Shown here piece after piece: positions 36,201 through 45,861 of a stretch of DNA of 64,000 nucleotides. Source of the stretch: Dipodascopsis uninucleata var. uninucleata. Taxonomy: Eukaryota > Ascomycota > Lipomycetes > Lipomycetales > Lipomycetaceae. Position numbers and translations under genes: made by a program. Location of the stretch: NCBI GenBank assembly GCA_030568195.1, contig JAJLTO010000016.1, positions 279,948 to 343,947 on the forward strand, in the 5' to 3' direction. Under the pieces are notes generated by a model, which worked only from the letters and a program-made list of their open reading frames with translations, was not told the DNA's origin and searched no databases. The first letter of the stretch is position 1, and every line of letters begins with the position of its first letter.

Positions 36201-38321
36201 GCTAGCTTTAAACTTATTCACCATCAGAATACGTTCAGACAGAGGAATAGATGATATATTCTTCTGCGCAGTCGAAGACTTATCACCCACTTCTAAATCC
36301 ATAATAGAGAAACAAATTGCTTCATGCGACTCAACTGGTGATAATGGAGGTGTTGAAATATGCAACGCTAACAACTCTGACTCATGCGCCTTCTCTTTAG
36401 ATATCTCTCCCAGCCGGCATTCGAGAACGTCAATTTTTGTGTCAATATCTTTGATTTTTGCGGTGACATCTTCTTCATTGAGACTTTCTTCTTCCTCTTC
36501 TTCTTTGCTATCCTTTGAGACTGCATAACTCGATAATGCTCGCTGGTCTGACGCAAAGTTATTATTTGATTTTTTCTGATGCGAAATAGAAGGCGGTGTT
36601 AGTGGGTGAGCAGGCTCTTCTGAGAACACAGGTAACTCGCTGAGATTACTAGAAACTTCAATATCTGCCGAATCCAATTTCAAATCCGAGCTTTTCATAT
36701 CCACGATTTTTAACTGTGCCTCAGAAATATGTAACGAATTATCATGAACCTTAGATTCATTCTCAATTCTCGATTTAAGACTAGTGAATGAAGTTTCCGC
36801 CTCATCCTCTAATTTATTGTCAGTGTAGCTATTGCTCAGGTCGGCTTCATGTGAATCCCCAATTATTACCTTTCCTTTAGATTCATTATAATCAGAAATA
36901 TCACATAATGTTGCTGTAGCTTCCTTGAAATGTAGAGATGGATGTATCGCAAGAGCTGAATCTTCCGTGATTGTCTCATCGGTATTCGTCATATCTACAT
37001 TTTCCTCCCCTTCGGATAAATCAAGAGTAGCTGGCTTAGACAATGATCTATCGTTTATTATCTCGTCATTTGAATCATCAGCAATTAGCTTAATAGGAGA
37101 AATTCCATTTCTTGCTTGCCCTTCTTGTAAGATATCCGGCGATTGTGGATTATCAGGAGTAAGGCTGTAACTCATGATGGCGTCATCTTTTATTTCAAGC
37201 TTCTTATGGAGTTTAACAGGTTGCGAAGTACTGGCCTGAATAGATCTTAATGGCGAATTCTCCTTCGATATTAGCTGAGAACTCAGATGAGATAAAGATT
37301 CTGATTTAACGGAAGACGACCGTCGAATACGTGGAGGCGGATAATATGATTGTGTTTGTGGCGGTGACGCTCGACTAGAATACTGTGACTGGGAGGCATA
37401 ATAATATGATCTGTATGAAGAGTCCGATGGTCGCCTACTATCCTTTGGAGGTAATAATCGGTCTCTCTCTCGATCGATAGATCTCCTTTCACGATCTCTG
37501 TCTCTTTCCCTAAACTCACGATCTCTCAAATCTCTCTCTCTCTCACGTTCGCGATCTCTTAAGCGATCTATTCTTTCTCTTTCTCTGTCTCTATCCCATT
37601 CCCAGTCTCTAGAAGGTCTATAGGATCTCGAGGCATTTATCCGCTCATATCCACGATCATAATCACGTTCTCTCATATCTCGATAATCACGTTCTCTGTC
37701 CCATAGATCTCTATCCCTCACTCTGTCCCTATCCCTATCTCTGTCCCTATCTCTATCTCTAGATCTGTCCCTATCTCTTTCCCGCTCTCTGTCTCTGTCC
37801 CTATCCCTTTCCCGCTCTCTGTCTCTGTCCCTGTCACGTTCGCGTTCTCGCTCTCTGCCTCTTTCCCAGTCTCGATTCCAATCTCGATCTCTATCGCGGT
37901 TGCGGTCACGCTCTCTTTCGCGGTCCCAGCCGAATCCTTGGGAGCCAAAGACTCTATCTCTGTCATCGAATCGATCTGCATACTTTAAGGAACCAGAACT
38001 ATGCTCCCTGTCTAGACGATCTCCGAAATCGCTACTTCGTCGAGAGAATATTGCAGAGCCTCCTCCAACAGTACCAGACGAAATATGTTTAGAACTCGAA
38101 TTCCAAGAAGATTTTAAATGATATGAGCTTCCGCTATTTTGTGTTTGACCACGAGGCCCACTTGGTATGAATGATGGTGGCTGAGCCACGGTCGGACTAT
38201 TTGAATGGGATCCTGTTGGCACCTGCGGTATAGCAGGGCTAGAGTGTGATTGAGTACCGTGGATTGACGGTCTCTGTAACGGTTGATAGGATCCTAGATG
38301 AGACGGAGGAATTGGGGGCAT
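33201..38321 (-). CDS. SNT1: Large SANT-domain corepressor (Snt1, Set3 complex)
   Basis: A single continuous frame of 1706 aa, the longest in the window. Residues 120-290 are an almost unbroken Arg-Asp/Arg-Glu repeat tract. A coiled-coil-like region lies near 730-800. SANT domain 1 is at about 880-935 (FTVEEHKLFCEGYKLFPKQF, then HMGYKRSCEECVLHYYRTKK), followed by a basic RRRGASSRKGRKRR stretch. SANT domain 2 is at about 1244-1295 (YWSVHEMDLFPKLLQSYGTQ). The C-terminal 400 residues are Pro-, Gln- and Ser-rich. The arrangement matches fungal Snt1, the NCoR/SMRT-like scaffold of the Set3 histone deacetylase complex. A CAG acceptor lies just before the ATG, so a 5'UTR intron or an extra upstream exon is possible. 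Confidence 0.88.
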   Translation of the reverse strand: MPPIPPSHLGSYQPLQRPSIHGTQSHSSPAIPQVPTGSHSNSPTVAQPPSFIPSGPRGQTQNSGSSYHLKSSWNSSSKHISSGTVGGGSAIFSRRSSDFGDRLDREHSSGSLKYADRFDDRDRVFGSQGFGWDRERERDRNRDRDRDWNRDWERGRERERERDRDRDRERERDRDRDRERERDRDRSRDRDRDRDRDRDRVRDRDLWDRERDYRDMRERDYDRGYERINASRSYRPSRDWEWDRDRERERIDRLRDRERERERDLRDREFRERDRDRERRSIDRERDRLLPPKDSRRPSDSSYRSYYYASQSQYSSRASPPQTQSYYPPPRIRRSSSVKSESLSHLSSQLISKENSPLRSIQASTSQPVKLHKKLEIKDDAIMSYSLTPDNPQSPDILQEGQARNGISPIKLIADDSNDEIINDRSLSKPATLDLSEGEENVDMTNTDETITEDSALAIHPSLHFKEATATLCDISDYNESKGKVIIGDSHEADLSNSYTDNKLEDEAETSFTSLKSRIENESKVHDNSLHISEAQLKIVDMKSSDLKLDSADIEVSSNLSELPVFSEEPAHPLTPPSISHQKKSNNNFASDQRALSSYAVSKDSKEEEEEESLNEEDVTAKIKDIDTKIDVLECRLGEISKEKAHESELLALHISTPPLSPVESHEAICFSIMDLEVGDKSSTAQKNISSIPLSERILMVNKFKASQAPLFSRSSKYIPSSPIKSLADYEFYNKNIEAFHVMRPLIKNRMMLYRKLIHERGRELQERYKELYMKWQLSCKALDREVEDRLKRQGSVTDEEDDEIGVFRRVSRGSVHHNADAVRSEAEFMEVLASLEWEDSRDPKNRAKLTSAKIPNMILDEAERQKTFVDYNNIVTDPSIPLRRLSSDGVDVFTVEEHKLFCEGYKLFPKQFGLIAKHMGYKRSCEECVLHYYRTKKSVDYRALGRRRGASSRKGRKRRANTSNRARKAALLTVSTVDGDENLPADGEEDIISNQQRNATPRERERTFSNIADDEAAAILETVANRPKRAAAPTFGSVNITTTDEASEKSEGAIVANEPKPKRIKSSKQRSSKRATVQSEHSLPTDTLGEVTGQANTSVFESRSNSPKHPSNIGSVNVQSIRQPSPNNTDLDLKDREVDAISALAGLFGGPVAGVVQQDSMGKSLTSYEIDEDTKTENNSATLSALGFLSSAASNATQVHPIDPEVRTPTETGESEQEFNDSRNMSVIRTHVGGNSTTVTGSRRNNIISSYWSVHEMDLFPKLLQSYGTQWEEVSKHLKAKSTTMVKNYYSRNAVKYGWDKVTEAADALIANGQPTPAPPTQQLPVRKRYEAQQRIRSDELDSPGIDSNVKEEQLIEDSSQQGTDQMNSKSSNDDASIESGAQFNDGLRGSKLKFFVDPLKSGTSSDESSSTTHVSQVPRQLNMSMSAITNSANTLVSLSQEMDSEEIMRTASKKLPPKTSNIADLLNANDEIPSHSHRQFTTTALPPTSSSLTNSHSVYNTTAPLNNESKPWNNAIVSPISYTNSIVSSAHNVSESLHHNMNKQQQSPLHQHHVISDRSHTPQPIPQGYLPMQSQTVYAQPIPTYPPYVSSHMVVHQESHVHSLQPQQDMQKHPYSSRLSPALPPQPILPSFSPYMRQSPQPSAIPVHASPMYYQQNKSHMGPYSPQPPALPRLSSLIINNNPENRMFDLPSPFSNRESNERGV
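37480..37925. repeat. Polypyrimidine/polypurine tract encoding the RD/RE repeats of SNT1
   Basis: On the plus strand this segment is built from repeated TCTCTC, GTCTCTGTCCC and TATCTC units, with strong strand asymmetry. On the coding strand it is purine-rich and encodes Arg-Asp and Arg-Glu dipeptides. It should be prone to slippage and to non-B DNA. Confidence 0.8.
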
Positions 38322-39611
38322 ATCTGTTGAAAAACCTAGAATCCTAAATATCAGCGGGAATGTCCTTGGCTAACTCTTAACTAATGCGTATTCCTGATAT
38401 CTGTGGCAATACAGTATAATACTATCTACCAAGCATCTGCAAAACTTACATAGAAGACTGTAAATAAATGAGTTCTTCGCGGTTGACACTTTCTAAACTT
38501 AGCTCTCTTCCGCAAAAATATTCTTCGCAGACGTAGGCGTACAGAGGAATATCGAATAAAAAATTTCCGCTGTGAACTTTACCAATTCCAGCCCGTCCAA
38601 GGCTAAATATAAAATTACTTTCCAGCTCGTTAAATAAATCGTAAATTCCTGCCGTATTCCTATATGATATATCACTGTATTGATATATAAATCTGTATAT
38701 TTTGTCTCTTAAATGAAAAAAAGTCTTGAAACGCAGGAAAAAGGAAACTGGTAATTACTCAAAATCTGGTGAGGAAGAGAAGTAGCTAGCGCCGTCTCTC
38801 AATCTGACTAAATTCGTCAAACCTTATGACCAACGTGTAGAATATGGAATATTTTCAATGAAATTTAAAAACCCTTTCAATGCTAAATTCACAATAATGA
38901 AGAGAAAATAGCAATAAACGTATAGTTTTTGCGACTTAGACTGTTAACTAATATCTGTCTCTTCGATACTAATAATTAACGAGGTGTTTAGTAATTTTAT
39001 ATTATATAATAAATGACTAATCTTATGTTGGTACTATTGGTAACGTAATCACGTTTTGTGGCTTGTGACTTGTGATCAGGAAATTACAGCCAGAAACTGG
39101 AAAGCGCGGCAGCGATATTGAAATATATATCGTTGACTGTGAAAATCGAAGTGGAAACGATCGAAGTTCATGACAATTGCTTCGCGGCAAAGTCTATAAG
39201 GTTAGTCCTTAAATAATATAGGTTTCATTTATAATATTGTGGATCAACAATATGACTGACTGAAGATTCATGATAGCATATGCTTCTGGAGGAGTTGGTT
39301 TGCATATATATATCTATATACTAATATCAACATACGGGATATAAATTTGAACGCGAAGATAGGAAGATATTATAAGATTCGAAGGTATCAAAATAAATAG
39401 GTGTGTTGATTACTCGCAGTATTTTGCTATAGATATGGTTGGACCTGCAGAGCATAATCACAATATTTACAGTTCACTAATAAGCAGTTATATAGATATT
39501 GAATTGAACGTAGGATATAACCGCTCTCTTAACGAAAGTGAACAAATGAATTAATAGAGCATCGATATCGTGTCCATTATATCTACTAAATAAACAATAA
39601 GAGAATTAAAA
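38322..39611. other. Divergent intergenic region, SNT1 and membrane gene
   Basis: About 1.3 kb between two genes with opposite start codons, AT-rich. A GTAAGT donor-like site near 38445 on the minus strand could start a 5'UTR intron of SNT1. No ORF or RNA gene is recognised. Confidence 0.45.
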
Positions 39612-40216
39612 ATGGACCAGATACTAAGGAATAATCATAATCGGCATGTTTATCTTGCTACACCTCTACATTTACACTTACTTTTCGGAGGCATCTCGTT
39701 TCTGTTTACACTTTTGTTGTCAAGAGTTTTAGGTGTAGTGTTACAGTTCATATTGCAGAACAATTCATCATACGCCACTTCCGTTGCAGCATCTTCATTA
39801 TCTTCCTCGAATTCTAGTGGACCACATATGACTCTAATTGACAGATTTGTACTTGTATTTCAAGAGGAGTTTGGAACTCCAGCTGGCGACGATGTCTACC
39901 TTTTTCGATTCTGCGGAGTTCTTTTGTAAGCAGGAAACAGCAGTAAAGACATTCGACTATCTCAAGACGTATATTTGTTTGTCTTACTGGTGATTTTATT
40001 ATTTCCTACATAAGTCGTCATTATAGAGTACTAACTAACTATTTTTATTTTAGATATACTTTATATGCATTGATAATTGCCTTTGCCTTGTCGTTTTCGG
40101 CTCTATTCCATTCTTTTTCTTTTATCTTTTTTGTATGGCGAAAATGGATAGGTCTAGGTAAGGGCCTCTGGGGTGTCTGGACAAATGACGTTGTTTCTCA
40201 AATGGGTGTTTGGTAA
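39612..40216 (+). CDS. Hypothetical membrane protein, 158 aa
   Basis: Exons 39612-39925 and 40054-40216 join in phase; the intron has a GTAAGC donor and a TACTAAC branch site. The protein has one long hydrophobic stretch near residues 25-48 and another at about 103-130 (LLYTLYALIIAFALSFSALF). A soluble loop with FQEEFGTPAGDDVYLFRF lies between, and the tail is WRKWIGLGKGLWGVWTNDVV. No family is recognised. The perfect splice site, phase agreement and conserved-looking loop support a real gene. It may belong to an uncharacterised fungal family. Confidence 0.65.
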
Positions 40217-40674
40217 TTTTCTTTCAATGGCGTGTACCTTCATGCAACAGGTTTCTAGTCTATTTTGTTGTAATAAGCAGAAGTTAGATAATTAATATCT
40301 TCGGGAGTCAAGTGGAACATATTAATAATTATAAAATTGTGATACTATTTAATGAAGACATTTCGAGAGCGAAAAGAGAAATTTAGTTGGAATTCATGGG
40401 AGAAGATTAATAGATCCTTAGACTACGTTACTCTAAACATCGTATTTTATATTTTCAACATATTATATGCTTATGCTTTAATTTTATTATTATTTTAGTT
40501 TCAAGTTTCACGCTATCTTAAGTTAAACGCACTATGACTCTCGTTCAGAAATTTATTCTCTATATCTCAGTCGACATAAAAATTAAATTTTGATTTAGTG
40601 CTTAGAATTATAAATACAGGCATCATCATTGCTCATTCCCATAAGATAATAAGAATTGTAGAATAATAAAGGTA
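40217..40674. other. Convergent spacer
   Basis: AT-rich 3' regions of the membrane gene and the RNA-binding protein gene. No other feature seen. Confidence 0.5.
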
Positions 40675-42700
40675 CTAGTCGTCGAATTCATCTTCACCTA
40701 GCTCAATAGTTGTTCGGCTCGCTCGATTGTCACCGCCTGCACCTTGTATGTTGTCATTCCAAGATCCTTCATCAATTTCGTCTCTCTCATCCATCTCATC
40801 ATTATCTTGTTGAGTTACTGAATTTATATGCTTCATGGTCTGTGGAGTTAAATGCCATTTAACTTTTACTTCGGATCCAAAAGTCGAAAGTCCTTTGCTG
40901 TAGAACGCTTTCTCTGCTGTAGCTCTATCTTTGAATGAAACTATCTTCACATTTGGTTCGTCAGGATGATTAGAAATTTCTTCATATTCAGCTAATCCTA
41001 ATAAATGTGCCGCTAATTCCTCTTGCTGTGAATCTTGTAATCCGTAAATTGCTATCTTTTTTGGTCGAAGGTCAAGATTTGATCGGCTGGTTCCCATAGC
41101 AGGAAGTCCACCTCTCCCTCTACCAATCGCCCATGACCCTCGGCCACGGCCTCTAGCCCTCCAAACCCCACTAAGTCCTCGACCACGTCCTCGTACAGAA
41201 CTTTCTGGAACCGCAACACCAAGCTTATCTGCTTCTTCTTGTAGTTGCACCAGCTTCTTTTTGAGCGCTTCTGTTATGCTATTTGAATTTTCTGAACTTT
41301 CTGCGTCCACACGCATAATTGAATCTGTAGCCTCAGCATTGGAATCTTGGCCATCTGAGATCTCTACTTCTCCTTGTTCTTCTTCCTTTGCCCTAATTTT
41401 ACTCAATAAGAGTTGGCGTTCCTCTTCTTGCCTTTTTATAAGATCGTCCTTTTTTTGTCTTAGTTCTTCTAGTCGGGCATCGTTCTCTCTCTTTCTCGCC
41501 ATCCGAGCTTCGTGCTCCATTTGTTTCTGTGCCTGTCTTTTTCGAATCTCCTCAATATCAATGGAAGTGGAGGGCGAATCTGATCTTTTCCTAATCATAC
41601 CTGTTCTTGGTTCAAAATTACCAAATTTTCTCTGATCTACAACTGGACGCTTCCAATATACTTTAATAAATCTGTTATCAAATATTGGAGCAGGTGAACT
41701 CCAAGCGCGTCTAGCTTCTTCATTCGTCGCGAAAGTAACCGTCGCAATATTTTGATCTTTATCCAGTACTAATTCATTAATCGTACCGAAAGCTTCAAAT
41801 ACAGGCCTTATTATCGAATCGTCAAATTTGTCTTCAGGGATTTTATCGATAACAAGAGTACAGTTCGTACTGTCAGTGCTAGAGCCTATTAAGACACCTT
41901 CTGGCCTACCACCTCTGTTTCCCTGGCGTTTTGAACTTCGTCCACGACCTCTTCCAGAGTTCTGACCCTGTCGCTCTTCAACAGGCGTTGACTGAGTTGG
42001 ATTATAGTTGTTCTGATAACCATCTTTGTCTATCATCAAGCGATCTGAGCCATGCTCATATGGGCACATATCGCCTTTCATGCAATATCCTTTCTCATCA
42101 TAGCTCCTGCATCGACCTTTCCGCTTCCCACTAGCCAAATTTTGACTGATAATACCCAGATTTTCAAATGTTCCTACAGTCGGTTGGGATCCGTTGAAAG
42201 AAGGATACGAGCTAGTACCACTGAACGATGATAACGAGGCTGTCGAGTTAGGACGAGAAACATTATATAATGCTGACTGTACCTCATTCGGGTTATATTC
42301 ATTTTGAAGGTTCTGGTCATCTAATGATTGTAAAGAGTGTCCATTTATATACGATTTCGTCTATTATATTTGCAAGAGTTAGCAATTTTCATATTTAACC
42401 ATTACTTCCCTAGTGTCCAACAAGCCTATATGTAGACTCTGATGTCTTTTAACTCTAGAAGATATCGTCAGTACTTACAGCCAGAGCATTAAACACATCA
42501 TCTACAAATTGTCGTGTATTCTCTCGTAAAAAATCATCTAGCTGCTCAAGACACATGAGTTTCACTTCTGCGGTAGGTTGGTCATGACGTAAAAGTGCTA
42601 GAACATAGTCCGATAAAATTTCTGAATCTGCATCAGATATATTTTCCAACCTCCGGATGAGCCATGATTTCAAAAGACTCGAATCAGACTCTTCAAACAT
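40675..42700 (-). CDS. RBM26/Rmn1-type PWI, CCCH and RRM RNA-binding protein
   Basis: Exons 42479-42700 and 40675-42360 give about 635 aa. The first 75 residues form a PWI-like domain (SLLKSWLIRRLENISDADSE, then LEQLDDFLRENTRQFVDD), ending at the splice join NALA TKSY as in RBM26/27. A CCCH finger of type Cx8Cx5Cx3H follows (CRSYDEKGYC...CPYEH). RRM1 reads TLVIDKIPEDKFDDSIIRPV, a charged coiled coil (QMEHEARMARKRENDARLEE) comes next, then an RGRG-rich linker and RRM2 (KKIAIYGLQDSQQEELAAHL), with an acidic end. This order matches human RBM26/27 and S. pombe Rmn1, linked to nuclear exosome targeting of poly(A) RNA. Confidence 0.9.
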
Positions 42701-43330
42701 ATTCTGTACAAATAATTTTTTACTTGTTAGAAAGAGTATATAATTTCTATACGTAGACGTGAAGTTGAGATCAGCACAAAATTTTTTTTATCAAAATTGG
42801 AAAATTACTAGTGAAGTGATGTAAACGAACACTTACATCCAAAAAAATCTATTGAAATTCGCACATTTACAACGAGGGAAGATTAAAGCCAAATCGCTGC
42901 TCCCATGAATCTTTAACATGAAATATCTAGAAATATAATAATTAAAATTTACATATGTACATTTCTATTATAAATTTACACCATTATGTAAACAGGATGA
43001 TCAACCAAACGAGAAATTCCAAGAGAAAGTAAACAGGGATGATCATTCAGTATACCAAGAAGAACCAAACCAAAGCCAACATGAATTTCTTGAAAACCAA
43101 AGTAGAGAATCACAATGGACTCTTGTATCCTAATAAGGTATTACAGTAAATAAAGACTAAAATACAAAATTTCTAATACTGATGCCTGTACTCCAACGAG
43201 AAAAATAAAAATAAAGATACTAACAAAATTATCTATACTAAAGGAAACTGCCACCATTTTCAACACCATTCAACACTCAATTTCCAATTTCCAAAAAGTG
43301 AAATATAACTTCTCTATTATAAATCTGATT
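42701..43330. other. Intergenic
   Basis: AT-rich spacer between the Whi5-like gene end and the RNA-binding gene start. A CAG acceptor-like site just before the start of the downstream gene may mark a leader intron. No ORF of note. Confidence 0.45.
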
Positions 43331-44941
43331 TTACTGTCGTTCCGATTCACTCCATGATCTTGTTGTAGGACTGGATAAAAACATTAAGCTCTCGATTGCC
43401 TCAGCTTCACTAATTTGACGCTGCTTAGCATTATTCCCCAATCTAGAGGTATTATCTTTTTGATATCCCATACGCTGTTTCTCTTCTTTTTCAAGTTCGG
43501 CAGCGGCGGCGGCGGCAGCGGCCACTACGGCAGAAGTACCGGTATGTATACGATCACTCCGATCATAATTCTGCGTAGAATGGCTACCAGAATTCGTCTT
43601 GCCTTTCCTTTTAGAAGGAGATGGACTAAATCGAGCTAAACTCGGGGGAATTTTATTTGAGAAGGTTCCTAAAACAGGGAGTCCCTCAGGCGTAATCGGA
43701 ACACCGCCTTTTGATTTTGTAGTTCTCATGCGAGTCGGTGTATGGGGTACACTAACAATTGATGTAGCTGATTGCGTTGGACTACCTGAAGCTTCTTGCT
43801 GACGATGGCTCGGTGAATACAACTCTTTCTTTAAAATGTGATCACCAGACTGAACCACATCTGGAGAGATTGACCTAGAAGGTGAAACAGACGAGTAGGA
43901 CCGTGAAATTGGGTGTGAATATATACTCGAAGATCCTTTAGTAGGACTTCCTTTAGAAGTAGTATTCACATGTCGCGTCAGAGTTGATGAATTAGGGGCA
44001 GGACCAGTTGTTGTTATTGCTGTTGTAGTAGAAAGTCTACCCTCTCTATCAGTATCGATAATAACATGAGTGGCAGCTATCACCGAATCAGCTGCCTTAT
44101 CAGAGCGCGACAAATGATACAACTGTGAGGAAGCTGCCAGGGACGGGGATATAGATATACGATGAGGATAATCCGGCCTAGAAAATTCTGTTCCAGGTGA
44201 GTTCTGAGATGACGGTTCTTTAACTTTCTGCTCAATTTCTTCCAAAGACCTTGTTGTCCACCCATTTTGAACCTTTAACATAGCATAAGATAGTCTGGTC
44301 CTCAAGTTTGAAGAAATTTCTTGTATTTTTTCGTTGTCAAGACTTGGTGAGTTGCGAGATTCCTTTTGAGGACTTGATGGCAATGACGAAGAAGGAGTCT
44401 TCAAGGTTCCTGAAGACGTCCGCTTTGACGCCCGCAAAGAGAAATCATCAGTGGGAGCCGTATCATTTACTGACAAGCTTAAATCAGTACTGTCGATTTG
44501 AGGTGATGACATTAATTCTCGCCTTGTAAACGGCGACATTTGCAAGCCAGCGACATTAGTCGGCGGATGAGCTCTAGGAGAGCCCGCCTCATCCGCCTTA
44601 CCTTCATTATTGCTAGTTGACTCCTCATTATTGAGGTAAGCATTATTATCTTGGTGCGCATCAAAATGTTCTACCATACTATCTTGCGACGTTGATGTTG
44701 AAGACTGGTAGAGATAACCTTTAGAATCTGAGTCTCCGTCGCTGTGGTTAAATGACTCTTGTGACGATGTCACTTGTGGACTGGAATTAGATTTTGAACT
44801 TGCTAAACTGATCTTCATTTTTTCTGTCGACACTATTGGCCGAAATCCTGGCAATAATCCTGCCTTGCTTTTCGCAGAAGCTGATTCATTTTTAGAGTCG
44901 CTAACAATCTCTATTCCGGCCCGGATTGGTGATGTACTCAT
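43331..44941 (-). CDS. Whi5/Nrm1-like G1/S transcription repressor
   Basis: From the first ATG at 44941 the protein is 536 aa; the frame stays open 44 codons upstream but only to a GTG. Most of the sequence is Ser-, Pro- and Thr-rich with many SP and TP sites. Near residue 210 is LRTRLSYAMLKVQNGW followed by TTRSLEEIEQ, which fits the GTB motif by which Whi5 and Nrm1 bind the SBF/MBF factors. A C-terminal EAEAIESLMFLSSP also resembles Pezizomycotina Whi5-like proteins. An Ala run lies near residue 480. The likely role is CDK-regulated repression of G1/S genes. The call depends mainly on the 16-residue motif. Confidence 0.72.
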   Translation of the reverse strand: MSTSPIRAGIEIVSDSKNESASAKSKAGLLPGFRPIVSTEKMKISLASSKSNSSPQVTSSQESFNHSDGDSDSKGYLYQSSTSTSQDSMVEHFDAHQDNNAYLNNEESTSNNEGKADEAGSPRAHPPTNVAGLQMSPFTRRELMSSPQIDSTDLSLSVNDTAPTDDFSLRASKRTSSGTLKTPSSSLPSSPQKESRNSPSLDNEKIQEISSNLRTRLSYAMLKVQNGWTTRSLEEIEQKVKEPSSQNSPGTEFSRPDYPHRISISPSLAASSQLYHLSRSDKAADSVIAATHVIIDTDREGRLSTTTAITTTGPAPNSSTLTRHVNTTSKGSPTKGSSSIYSHPISRSYSSVSPSRSISPDVVQSGDHILKKELYSPSHRQQEASGSPTQSATSIVSVPHTPTRMRTTKSKGGVPITPEGLPVLGTFSNKIPPSLARFSPSPSKRKGKTNSGSHSTQNYDRSDRIHTGTSAVVAAAAAAAAELEKEEKQRMGYQKDNTSRLGNNAKQRQISEAEAIESLMFLSSPTTRSWSESERQ

Positions 44942-45435
44942 AGCTCGTTTCTTGCCTTCGTCTTGTATGACTTTTTCCTTACTATTACTATTGCTCAAAT
45001 TCCCAAAATAATTTTCTCCGTTAAATATTACACTGTAAAATATAGCATTTACAAAGTGAATGTTTGCTGTCACCAGTGTAGACTATTACGATGCCAATTC
45101 AAGTTCTTCATGTAACGCGGCCTATAAAATCCGTTTTGCCTCCAAAACAGGAACACGCCCAGCGTATTATGAAATGTCGACAACAAACAAACACGTCCAA
45201 GTTACCTCCCAATGATTTTCTTACTCTCGTTATACGCCACTATTTTGGGTACATATGCACATCCTATTTTCCTTTTAAATACCCGTGCATTTAGTCCCGT
45301 ACATCGCTCTAGAGACAAACCCAAAAATTGTAGAAAATTTTTTTTGAATATGTACCGTCCGATTTATGCCTTATTTGCTTTAATGCTGGGTACATTTAGT
45401 CTACCTAACCCGATGCGTATGTCAAATTTCCTGTC
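44942..45435. other. Intergenic, leader of the Whi5-like gene
   Basis: The Whi5-like frame runs open back to 45073 without an ATG, so part of this may be an unrecognised 5' exon or leader. Overlapping frames of about 70 codons on the plus strand are probably chance. Confidence 0.4.
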
Positions 45436-45861
45436 TTATAAGTAGCTATTATTAGGGGTAGAGAAGTTTGGGCTAACATTGTGCTTGGTAGCAGCTAAGT
45501 GTAGCATCTCGTTGAGAAATAGAAGGCCGATATGGTGAATTTGCTGATATAATCCTAAGATAAGGATATAGCGGAACTGCCAATTAATGCGAGTAAAGTA
45601 GATGATCTGGAAATACCGGGCTAGTCGATACAATATGATGGCGAGAACGACAAGGACTATTTTATAATAGACCAGCGCGTGAAGTATAGTATTCTCCTCA
45701 TGCTTGAGATAAAATGCAGGAATAGTGCATAAAACGAGGTATGATAATAAGATGTGAGAACCTTGGACGTTTCCCTGTGACTCATCCTGTAGCCAACAAA
45801 GCTTTTGCTTTGGTTGTATTGTGCTAGTTATGTCATTATTTGCTTCTACTGCATATGACAT
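45436..45861 (-). CDS. Hypothetical membrane protein, 141 aa
   Basis: ATG-initiated single-exon frame. After a polar start of about 35 residues there are probably three hydrophobic segments (ILLSYLVLCTIPAFYL, YYKIVLVVLAIILYRLA, YILILGLYQQIHHIGLLFL). I recognise no family. It has no intron support and lies between the Whi5-like leader and GPI19, so it may be a lineage-specific gene or an unusually long chance frame in AT-rich DNA. Confidence 0.4.
   Translation of the reverse strand: MSYAVEANNDITSTIQPKQKLCWLQDESQGNVQGSHILLSYLVLCTIPAFYLKHEENTILHALVYYKIVLVVLAIILYRLARYFQIIYFTRINWQFRYILILGLYQQIHHIGLLFLNEMLHLAATKHNVSPNFSTPNNSYL

Noticed and set aside
37480-37925. Repetitive array that might suggest a CRISPR
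   Set aside because: Irregular units without spacers, inside a eukaryotic coding sequence.
37718-37981. 87-codon frame of Glu-Thr-Ile repeats
   Set aside because: Alternate frame of the SNT1 Arg-Asp repeat DNA; low-complexity shadow only.
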